Positions 1 through 5,152 of a stretch of DNA of 5,152 bases are shown piece after piece (positions within the stretch are counted from its first letter, which is position 1; every line of letters starts with the position of its first letter). The notes beneath the pieces were generated by a model, which saw nothing but the letters and a program-made list of their open reading frames with translations, searched no databases and was not told the origin of the DNA. This DNA comes from Betaproteobacteria bacterium (GTDB lineage: Bacteria; Pseudomonadota; Gammaproteobacteria; Burkholderiales; SG8-39): contig CANIIN010000245.1 in the NCBI GenBank assembly GCA_947467405.1, positions 1-5,152 on the forward strand, in the 5' to 3' direction. Position numbers and translations under genes: made by a program.

Positions 1-815
1 CAGTCAAACACGGCGAAACCTTGTACGGCATTACCCGGAAAGTACTGGAAGGGGGCGGCCTTGAAGCGACTCCGAAAACGATAATGAGGTCCCTTTCCAG
101 ACTGAGCGAATATAACGGCATTAAGGATCCGAACCGAATTCATCCGGGCCAGGCGATAAACTTTTCTGTACTGATTGACTCGATGGAAAAATCGGCTCGG
201 GTTCCCGTGCAAACATTGACAGAGGATATGTCTGGGGAATTGAGGTCCATAGTTGGTGACGTGAAAAATATGGCTTCATCCCTGACGATTGTCAAAGGAG
301 CCATTGACTCCGGCGTGGCGTATACGCAGCCAACCGCCGCTGCTGACTCTCCTGTTCGTAATTTGGAAGTAACGGAAACGAATCCAGCAAAAAACGGCTC
401 AATATCCAGCCGGTATGCTCCTTCGTCGTTGAGCGAATCCGCTGTCAATGTCGTATCGCTATCTGCTGGCAGATCAGATATTGCGCCGATTTTTGATGGT
501 GACGGGATTGCCATGAAGGATCACCAGCCAGCCCGTGCCGAAAAGTTTTCGACGGACCCAGCAAAGACTTCCGACCTGTCGGATCTGATGTACAAAGGGG
601 CATTCGGAAAAGCCTTGGATTATCTGCCCATCCCGACGGAAGATCGCGTTGCCATGCAGCAGGCCGGATCGGTGGTAAACGGGATGCTGACAGGCATAAA
701 ATTGTCGGGCTTACTTAACATTGCCACCCCTGCCGCTGCTGTTTTAGGTTTTTTATGGGGTGTCTTTTCGGCAAAAAATATTGCACCTGCGGACAATACG
801 AAGCCTCCTCAGTGA
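1..815 (+). CDS. LysM-domain protein with C-terminal hydrophobic segment (5' partial)
   Basis: The reading frame is already open at base 3, and the six codons before the TTG at 21 belong to the domain (VKHGET-LYGI), so that TTG is an internal Leu codon. Counting the codon at base 3 as residue 1, residues 1-56 form one LysM domain: GETLYGI at 4-10, then an insert somewhat longer than usual, then YNGIKDPNRIHPGQ at 37-50. LysM domains bind the GlcNAc-containing backbone of peptidoglycan. Residues 57-230 are polar, rich in Ser, Ala and Asp, and match no fold I know. Residues 234-257 are a strongly hydrophobic stretch (LLNIATPAAAVLGFLWG) followed by a short polar tail, consistent with a C-terminal membrane segment. 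No catalytic domain is visible. The N-terminus, and any signal peptide or enzyme domain there, lies outside the window. Stop codon TGA is at 813-815. LysM assignment is firm; the role is unknown. Confidence 0.85.
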   Translation, partial: VKHGETLYGITRKVLEGGGLEATPKTIMRSLSRLSEYNGIKDPNRIHPGQAINFSVLIDSMEKSARVPVQTLTEDMSGELRSIVGDVKNMASSLTIVKGAIDSGVAYTQPTAAADSPVRNLEVTETNPAKNGSISSRYAPSSLSESAVNVVSLSAGRSDIAPIFDGDGIAMKDHQPARAEKFSTDPAKTSDLSDLMYKGAFGKALDYLPIPTEDRVAMQQAGSVVNGMLTGIKLSGLLNIATPAAAVLGFLWGVFSAKNIAPADNTKPPQ

Positions 816-837
816 TTCACTGAATAAGTTTCCCGTG
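809..837 (+). terminator. Stop-codon hairpin with AATAAGT tail (copy A), terminator-like
   Basis: Bases 809-823 read TCAGTGATTCACTGA, a perfect inverted repeat that can fold as a 6-bp stem with an ATT loop. It contains the TGA stop of the LysM gene. It is followed by ATAAGTTTCCCGTG. Only three Ts follow, so it is a weak match to an intrinsic terminator. A near-twin lies at the end of the pseudokinase gene (4409-4436), sharing the exact nonamer TGAATAAGT right at the stem foot. The structure is seen directly; a termination role is inference. Confidence 0.35.
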
Positions 838-888
838 AGTTTCGCGTGCCTGCGTGCGGTGCGGTGGGGCCAGACCCTACCAGGGCCA

Positions 889-1009
889 ATACCCGTGACT
901 GTGCCTGACGCCTAGGCAGCTTGCTCTCTGGTTCGGGTATATCCTTCCGGCGAAAGCTGAGGCAAACTCCTGAAATGCACTCGCCAATCAGGCTCGCGAA
1001 GCGACCTGA
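889..1009 (+). other. Possible structured RNA or leader upstream of the kinase gene
   Basis: Several helices can form one after another here. ATACCCG (889-895) pairs perfectly with CGGGTAT (934-940), enclosing TGCCT/AGGCA (902-906/914-918). GGCGA (949-953) pairs with TCGCC (981-985), with a small GAG/CTC helix possible inside. TCAGG-C-TCGC (988-997) pairs with GCGA-CCTGA (1001-1009): nine pairs, one bulged C and a GAA loop. The last hairpin has no T-run, so it is not a standard terminator. The segment ends 66 bases before the kinase ATG. I recognise no riboswitch or known RNA family, and I see no convincing sigma-70 promoter, so transcription is unproven. Bases 838-888 to the left hold only a short GTGCG-type tandem (TGCGG twice, 855-864). 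Confidence 0.3.
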
Positions 1010-1075
1010 CGCCTGTCATCCTGCCTCCTCGAGCCCCAGGACGATACGTTTAGACCAAAATATCGATCACGCATC

Positions 1076-3592
1076 ATGAATGCAACATTCCCGGCGATAG
1101 GTTATTTATGGATTGGCGGATCATTTATCTTGATGATCTCCTCTTTATTGATGCCCCATTTTCATTTCCGCCCAAAATGGGCCTCCCGGCATTGGGTGCT
1201 CGATACCTTTTTAGTCGTGACTGGGTTGCTGTTCGCCTACGCTTACGCGTTGATGGAAAGTGGATTTCATTATTCCAATCATTACCTTTCCCTGGCCGTT
1301 TATTTAATCATCGTTATTCATCCTCTGGTCGCGTTCATCGCCCTGGCCAGAAAATTGCACGTCCATAGTGAATGCAAATTCACTCAGACAGTCATTCAAA
1401 GAATATTTCTTGCTGTTGACAGCGCACCGCTGACATTGATTACGCTTGTCGGGGCATCGATTCTGATAGGGATTCAATCGATCAGTGCAGTGGGTTCGCC
1501 TGCCGTGAACGTCGTGGCCATGATCCTGACCTTGTTAACGTCGGGTTTGGTCATTTTCCTGGGATGGAGAGTAAATCAGTCACGGGAAGCGGGGCGTGGA
1601 ATTCTTGTATTCATCTGCGCAATGACTGTCTATGCCCTTGCTGCCTTGATCCGTCTTTTTTCTGCCGAGTTAACCAGGACTGCTGGATTGCCCCCTCCTC
1701 TTGGAGGTCTGCCATTCCATGTTCGCGAATACGATGTCCTGGTAATAGCGTTTGTCCTGACGAGTTGTCTTGTTTTAGTGCTAAACAATTTGTTGATCGG
1801 ATTCAGGCTTGCTTGGACCTTGAAATTCTTGCGGATCGAGCGTTCCACAAAGCGCTTCGGTCTGATGCGCGACGCGCGCCGGCAAATGGACTTCTATGTT
1901 TCGTCGAGTCCGGCCATGGTCTTTTTTCTCGAACAGATCAATGGGAAATTTGTACGCAAGTACTTCAGTAAAAACATCAACAGAATCCTGGGTTATTCGG
2001 TTGAGCAAACTCTGCAGTTTGAGTGGTGGTCAAAAAACGTCCACCCGGAGGATTTGATTGAGCAGCGGATCACCGGCCGGGACATTGCGAATCTGTACAC
2101 GGCGGGGGGGACCACTACTGCCGTCTATCGCTTTCGACATGCCAATGGGACATGGTGCTGGATACATGAAGAATTAAGATTGGTTCAATCCGTTCAAGGT
2201 GGTGCGAAAAAAATTTTCGGGGTCTGGACCGAGGCTTCACAGCTTTATCGTCAGGGACTGGATTCAAGCAAACGAGAGCGGGAACGGATCCTGGGGCAAC
2301 TGGCGGCCGGGGTGGCTCACGATTTCAACAACATTCTGACCATCATTGTGTCGGCAATCGACGCATTGGACGCCGTGGAGCCCGCTGCGGTCGGCAGCAA
2401 TGAATGGAAGGGCCTGCTGGAAGTGGCCATGGACGCAGCGCTGCGGGGAACCTCAATCACGGAAACGCTGTCAGGGTTCAGGGTCTCCACGGATGCAACG
2501 CACGAACGAATTGATTTGGTCTCTCATCTAAAACACACCTTGCGGCTAATTCAGCAGGCTGCGGGGCCGTATGTGCAGGTGAATCTATTGATTGATGGTG
2601 CGCCGATAGCAGAGCAGACGAAACATGAGAGTCGGCCTGAAAAAACGGCGGCCTATTACGTTCATGTTGATGTGTCGGAGTTGGACAGAAGCATCGTGAA
2701 CCTTGCAGTCAACGCTCGCGATGCCATGTCAAGCACTGGTGGCAAATTGACGATCAGTCTGGATGGGGCGGCTGGGGCCGTGTCGGAAGCGCATCAAGGA
2801 TCGGGCATGGCTGGTCATCGCGTTGAACTCACGTTTGCCGACAACGGTCCTGGAATGAGCGATTTTGTTCGTGAACGAGCGCTGGAGCCGTATTTCACCA
2901 CGAAGGGCGATAATGGAACCGGACTCGGATTGCCAATGGTCAATGCATTTTCCGTGCGATTCGGCGGCAGGATGTCCATCGAGAGTTCTGCTGGTTCCGG
3001 TACCAGCATCAAAATCACGCTGCCGTGTGATGAAAGTCTTCCATCAGCGGATGTGGATGATGGGGTAGCAGGGGGGCGAGCGCCGGATATCGGGTTGGAC
3101 AAGGTGCCGGAAGCTGCGCCGACCGACAGCTCGGTCAGGTCAGTGGGGGCGCGAGCTGTCCTTCCGGATCAGCTTGGTCAAGCACAGCCTGTCGACGATA
3201 GCAATGTGGAGTCAGCCGGCGAACTTAAGGGCGTGCGGGTGCTCGTGGTTGACGACGAAATTCATGTATCGAAGCTCGTTGAGCGGGTCTTGTCCAAAAG
3301 CGGTGCACTTGTTGTCACAGCAAAGGGAGCGACGAACGGCATGGACGTGATGCGTGAGCAATCTTTCGACTTGCTGATCACGGATATCGCCATGCCCGGC
3401 GAAATCGATGGAGTGAAATTGGCCAGATGGGCCAAGGATAATCTTCGGGCTAAAGAGATTCTGTTGATGAGTGGATTTTCCCGATCTCATGCACGCGATA
3501 AGGTGGACTGGCCGATTCTCAAAAAACCTTTTCGCGCCAATCAATTGATTGCCACGGTTTTGAGCATGGTTCGCTCGGATCTGCGTGCATAG
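1076..3592 (+). CDS. Membrane hybrid sensor histidine kinase (7TM-PAS-HisKA-HATPase-REC)
   Basis: This 838-residue inner-membrane protein should sense a signal, autophosphorylate on histidine and pass phosphate to its own receiver domain. Seven hydrophobic segments can be seen at about 7-27, 42-62, 70-92, 118-138, 142-164, 174-197 and 219-246. A PAS domain of the PAS_3 kind follows at about 272-388, with VHPED at 322-326 and RHANGTWCWI at 354-363. The H box AAGVAHDFNNIL has H415 and the acidic D416. The ATP-binding domain is complete: N box NLAVNARDAM (N542, N546), G1 DNGPGM (589-594), F box EPYFTTK, and G2 GTGLGL (614-619). An Ala/Asp/Ser-rich linker (651-717) leads to the receiver: acidic pair D726/D727, phosphoacceptor D770 in LLITDIAMP, S799 and K817. 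There is no HPt domain. ATG 1076 is the only ATG in the open stretch since the stop at 1007, but it has no clear Shine-Dalgarno. The H box is of the AHDFNN class also found in CckA and many NtrB-like kinases. Signal unknown. Confidence 0.95.
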   Translation: MNATFPAIGYLWIGGSFILMISSLLMPHFHFRPKWASRHWVLDTFLVVTGLLFAYAYALMESGFHYSNHYLSLAVYLIIVIHPLVAFIALARKLHVHSECKFTQTVIQRIFLAVDSAPLTLITLVGASILIGIQSISAVGSPAVNVVAMILTLLTSGLVIFLGWRVNQSREAGRGILVFICAMTVYALAALIRLFSAELTRTAGLPPPLGGLPFHVREYDVLVIAFVLTSCLVLVLNNLLIGFRLAWTLKFLRIERSTKRFGLMRDARRQMDFYVSSSPAMVFFLEQINGKFVRKYFSKNINRILGYSVEQTLQFEWWSKNVHPEDLIEQRITGRDIANLYTAGGTTTAVYRFRHANGTWCWIHEELRLVQSVQGGAKKIFGVWTEASQLYRQGLDSSKRERERILGQLAAGVAHDFNNILTIIVSAIDALDAVEPAAVGSNEWKGLLEVAMDAALRGTSITETLSGFRVSTDATHERIDLVSHLKHTLRLIQQAAGPYVQVNLLIDGAPIAEQTKHESRPEKTAAYYVHVDVSELDRSIVNLAVNARDAMSSTGGKLTISLDGAAGAVSEAHQGSGMAGHRVELTFADNGPGMSDFVRERALEPYFTTKGDNGTGLGLPMVNAFSVRFGGRMSIESSAGSGTSIKITLPCDESLPSADVDDGVAGGRAPDIGLDKVPEAAPTDSSVRSVGARAVLPDQLGQAQPVDDSNVESAGELKGVRVLVVDDEIHVSKLVERVLSKSGALVVTAKGATNGMDVMREQSFDLLITDIAMPGEIDGVKLARWAKDNLRAKEILLMSGFSRSHARDKVDWPILKKPFRANQLIATVLSMVRSDLRA

Positions 3593-3608
3593 TTGGCTGG
3601 TGTTTCAG

Positions 3609-3659
3609 AGGGAAGCTGTTCGGGCGGTTACATTTTCAGGACTTGATCAGCGCTTCCCT
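3609..3659 (+). repeat. 8-bp inverted repeat in the kinase-pseudokinase gap
   Basis: AGGGAAGC (3609-3616) is perfectly complementary to GCTTCCCT (3652-3659), with 35 bases between. The right arm is followed by GGATAAACCC rather than a T-run, so this is not an intrinsic terminator. It lies 16 bases after the kinase stop and 63 bases before the next ATG. It could be an mRNA stem in a shared kinase-pseudokinase transcript, a spaced operator, or chance. I see no clear promoter in this 130-base gap, which mildly favours co-transcription of the two genes. Confidence 0.35.
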
Positions 3660-3722
3660 GGATAAACCCTGTCTTCGCGTCGACATCTTTCTTCAACGCA
3701 GGAAGTTTCATTTTTAAGAGGC

Positions 3723-4427
3723 ATGGTCATCAAAATTTCGAATGATTTTGCAGGGGATGTCGCCCATGCATTGAACAATGTCACCTCGACACTGCAGGCT
3801 GCTGAAATGTTTCTGGGCGATCTGCCTTCAACAGAGGCATCGGACTTGGTAGCTTGTGCGGTTGAAGATGCGTTCGCGGATATTCTGGGAATCGCCGCCG
3901 CCATGGAGTTGCATTCCTTCGCTACAAATTTTCGATCCGGTCTCGGGGGATCAGGTCGTTCAGCGCTGATGTCGGGCGATTTCGAAAATATACTCGATGA
4001 ATTGAAGAAGGCTTCAAAGTCGATCATTTTTCGGCACGAGGGAGGACTTTGGGAAGGGGCGCTTCCCGTGGACCAGGATATTTTCCGGATAGTCTTGATT
4101 TGCGCAGGCGCTGGCATTCGAAAGGCCTCGGGAGCCGATCATTCAATTGAATGCCGTTACGGTTGGATTCACGGCCGACTGGCGTCGGCAAATGGGCTTG
4201 AAATCAATTTGGGTGATACGGGTGGGGCAGTCATGTCTCCGCAATCAGTATCCGATAAACTTTTCTTTTGGCCCCTATTGGATTGCTTGGAAATATTGAA
4301 AACGCTCAATATCCAAATCACGCTTTACGCAAATTTTTCATTGCGTTGCTTTGTTGCCGAGGATACCAAGGGGCCTGTTCATTCAAATGGCCACTTATCC
4401 AGTCTCGATCAAGGGCGCCTTGAATAA
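3723..4427 (+). CDS. Degenerate histidine kinase-like protein, probable histidine phosphotransferase
   Basis: This 234-residue protein has no membrane segment or signal peptide and is expected to be cytoplasmic. Residues 11-31 (GDVAHALNNV...) align without gaps to the H box of the kinase just upstream (AGVAHDFNNI...): H15 and both Asn (N18, N19) are kept, but the acidic residue after His is replaced by A16. Residues 116-137 (VDQDIFRIVLICAGAGIRKASG) match the N-box helix, but both N-box Asn are gone. DTGGAV (165-170) stands where DNGPG would be, and no GTGLGL or F box is present. It thus looks like a dimerising phosphohistidine domain with an ATPase fold that has lost ATP binding, the same logic as ChpT/HPTransfase proteins. 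It starts 130 bases after the hybrid kinase, which lacks an HPt domain. AAGAGG (3716-3721) is only one base from ATG 3723, unusually close, yet no other ATG, GTG or TTG start fits. I recognise no named ortholog; it could instead be a regulatory pseudokinase. Confidence 0.75.
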   Translation: MVIKISNDFAGDVAHALNNVTSTLQAAEMFLGDLPSTEASDLVACAVEDAFADILGIAAAMELHSFATNFRSGLGGSGRSALMSGDFENILDELKKASKSIIFRHEGGLWEGALPVDQDIFRIVLICAGAGIRKASGADHSIECRYGWIHGRLASANGLEINLGDTGGAVMSPQSVSDKLFFWPLLDCLEILKTLNIQITLYANFSLRCFVAEDTKGPVHSNGHLSSLDQGRLE

Positions 4428-4436
4428 GTCCCTGTG
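4409..4436 (+). terminator. Stop-codon hairpin with AATAAGT tail (copy B), terminator-like
   Basis: TCAAGG (4409-4414), GCG, CCTTGA (4418-4423) form a 6-bp stem with a 3-base loop ending two bases before the TAA stop of the pseudokinase gene (4425-4427). It runs into ATAAGTCCCTGTG. Size, position at the stop codon and the TGAATAAGT junction (4421-4429) all match the element at 809-837, while the stem bases differ in compensated fashion (GTG/CAC against AGG/CCT). There is no U-tract, so an intrinsic terminator is doubtful. Confidence 0.35.
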
Positions 4437-4603
4437 CGGGCTGCGCATCACGATGCTCGCGCGTCATGGATGAAAAGCGGCGGACCGATGCAGTTCCAGC
4501 GACTCAAGGACATTCAGTCCGGCCCCTCGCAGAATCGAGTGCTCAATCCCGCGCATCTTCAAGGGGTATGTGATGTAAAATGCCCTTTTCCCGAGTTCAA
4601 GGT

Positions 4604-4631
4604 GAGGCAAGGGATTATGGTCGGAGGCAAG
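4604..4631 (+). repeat. 8-bp direct repeat GAGGCAAG, 20-base period
   Basis: GAGGCAAG occurs at 4604-4611 and again at 4624-4631, start to start 20 bases, close to two turns of DNA. It lies about 108 bases upstream of the skp-like start codon. Direct repeats with such phasing are typical of binding sites for dimeric response regulators, but no such regulator is in the window and two copies of an 8-mer could arise by chance. Confidence 0.3.
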
Positions 4632-4661
4632 AACCCTTCGCCCCTGCAAAATTCGTGAGGT

Positions 4662-4675
4662 TTCCATTTCTGGAA
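4662..4675 (+). promoter_or_regulatory. Small inverted repeat TTCCA-N4-TGGAA
   Basis: TTCCATTTCTGGAA is a perfect 5-bp inverted repeat with a 4-base centre, 63 bases before the ATG of the skp-like gene. It could be an operator half-site pair or a weak hairpin. No identifiable promoter boxes flank it, and I know no regulator with this exact site, so the regulatory label is tentative. Confidence 0.2.
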
Positions 4676-4738
4676 TCTTGGCCTTTTCAAACGAGACTGC
4701 GACTACACAGGCCTGTCGCATCTTTTTCGACCGAGCAT

Positions 4739-5152
4739 ATGACTAATAATCGCTGGCTGACACTGTTGACAAGCCTGACCATCGTTTTCGCAAGTGGCGC
4801 AGCGATGGCGCAGAACAAGATCGGCTTTGCGAACATCAATCGCATCCTTCAGCAATCTGAAACCGGCAAAACAGCCCGCGCAAAACTGGATCGCGAGTTC
4901 GCGCCTCGTCTGGATGCGCTGAACAAGTTGAACGACAGCATTCTGGCTGCGCGAGCCGATCTTCAGAAGAATGCCCCAACCCTCTCCCCGACTGCCATTC
5001 AGCAGAGAGAACGGGAACTGGTGTCGATGAGCACGGATCTGCAGCGTAAAAAACGCGAATACGACGAGGATTACGATGTCCGTCAACGTGAGGCGACGGC
5101 TGAATTCAGCAACAAGGTGTCAGTCATTGTCAGGAAGGTCGCTGTAGCGGAG
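4739..5152 (+). CDS. Skp/OmpH-family periplasmic chaperone (3' partial)
   Basis: Open from ATG 4739 to the window edge, 138 codons without a stop. Residues 1-24 are a Sec signal peptide: positive R5, hydrophobic core LTLLTSLTIVFA, and an AMA|Q cleavage site after A24. The mature part begins with NKIGFANINRILQQS (26-40), the first strand and helix entry typical of Skp/OmpH. It continues with a long charged helix (about 42-137) containing AKLDREF, NAPTLSP and LQRKKREYDED, the usual coiled-coil arm with its NAPxLS turn. Skp forms a trimeric, jellyfish-shaped cage that holds unfolded outer-membrane proteins in the periplasm on their way to the BAM complex. The family is about 160-175 residues, so some 25-35 are missing at the window end, including the closing strands. 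In most proteobacteria skp sits between bamA and lpxD; here its upstream neighbour is a signalling gene, so this may be a second, divergent copy. The Shine-Dalgarno is poor (GAG at 4733-4735). Hence no symbol is assigned. Confidence 0.88.
   Translation, partial: MTNNRWLTLLTSLTIVFASGAAMAQNKIGFANINRILQQSETGKTARAKLDREFAPRLDALNKLNDSILAARADLQKNAPTLSPTAIQQRERELVSMSTDLQRKKREYDEDYDVRQREATAEFSNKVSVIVRKVAVAE

Larger units (their letters stand above)
4428..4738. other. Intergenic stretch without a supported gene; small repeats
   Basis: No convincing gene is seen in these 311 bases. Short open frames exist on both strands (up to 85 codons on the minus strand, 4721 down to 4464) but match nothing I recognise. 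Visible small elements are a GCATC-AC-GATGC palindrome (4445-4456), the word TTCAAGG at 4558-4564 and 4596-4602, the GAGGCAAG direct repeat and the TTCCA/TGGAA inverted repeat (both listed separately). TAAAAT at 4576-4581 resembles a -10 box but has no -35 partner. The stretch presumably carries the promoter of the skp-like gene, which I could not place. Confidence 0.5.

Noticed and set aside
140..514. 124-codon minus-strand open frame inside the LysM gene
   Set aside because: Antisense shadow of a gene with a clear domain; no motif of its own.
889..1009. Known riboswitch (cyclic-di-GMP, glycine, fluoride, cobalamin) or tRNA
   Set aside because: The conserved core sequences of these classes, as I know them, are not present; GGTTCGGGT at 930-938 only superficially resembles a tRNA T-arm.
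2815..3102. 95-codon minus-strand open frame inside the kinase ATPase domain
   Set aside because: Antisense shadow of conserved kinase motifs.
3121..3136. GACCGA-CAGC-TCGGTC hairpin in the kinase linker
   Set aside because: A 6-bp inverted repeat inside GC-rich coding DNA with no T-run; likely incidental.
4434..4658. 74-codon plus-strand open frame after the pseudokinase stop
   Set aside because: GTG start without a Shine-Dalgarno and no familiar motif; its composition looks like random translation of an intergenic region.
4464..4721. 85-codon minus-strand open frame between the pseudokinase and skp-like genes
   Set aside because: No recognisable domain, only a weak A-rich stretch as ribosome site, and it overlaps an open frame on the other strand. 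It could be a gene remnant, but nothing in the sequence supports calling it.
4703..5086. 127-codon minus-strand open frame across the skp-like gene
   Set aside because: Antisense to a gene with a clear signal peptide and Skp helix pattern; Cys/Gln-rich product with no known fold.
1..5152. CRISPR array, insertion sequence, attachment site or origin
   Set aside because: No regularly spaced repeats, no transposase or integrase fragments, no terminal inverted repeats with target duplications, and no DnaA-box cluster were seen.

Overview
The window reads as a bacterial chromosomal segment of moderate GC content, with all recognisable genes on the + strand. The last gene encodes a Skp/OmpH-type periplasmic chaperone with a Sec signal peptide, which means a Gram-negative cell. 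Its helical region resembles betaproteobacterial (Burkholderiales-like) Skp proteins as I remember them, so a betaproteobacterium is my best guess. Order and genus cannot be fixed from this sequence alone.

Layout from left to right: (1) the 3' part of a gene for a LysM-domain protein with a C-terminal hydrophobic segment (1-815, 5' end outside the window); (2) a 260-base gap whose right half (889-1009) can fold into several tandem helices; (3) a large membrane-bound hybrid histidine kinase with seven predicted membrane helices, PAS, HisKA, HATPase and receiver domains (1076-3592); (4) a 130-base gap holding an 8-bp inverted repeat; (5) a 234-residue protein that looks like a stripped-down histidine kinase, keeping the H-box histidine but lacking the ATP-binding motifs (3723-4427); (6) a 311-base stretch with no gene I can support, but with small repeats; (7) the 5' part of a Skp/OmpH-family chaperone gene (4739 to the window end).

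The central idea is that genes 3 and 5 form a phosphorelay. The hybrid kinase would sense a signal, autophosphorylate on H415 and pass phosphate to its own receiver (D770). The small pseudokinase could then act as the histidine phosphotransferase, as ChpT does for the hybrid kinase CckA in alphaproteobacteria. No HPt domain and no stand-alone or DNA-binding response regulator lies in the window, so the final output is unknown. The flanking LysM and Skp-like genes hint at a link with the cell envelope, but this rests only on proximity.

A second observation concerns two gene ends. The LysM gene and the pseudokinase gene both finish in a 15-base inverted repeat with 6-bp arms and a 3-base loop that overlaps or abuts the stop codon. 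Both repeats run into the same nine bases, TGAATAAGT, followed by CCC and GTG. This may be a shared 3'-end or terminator-like element.
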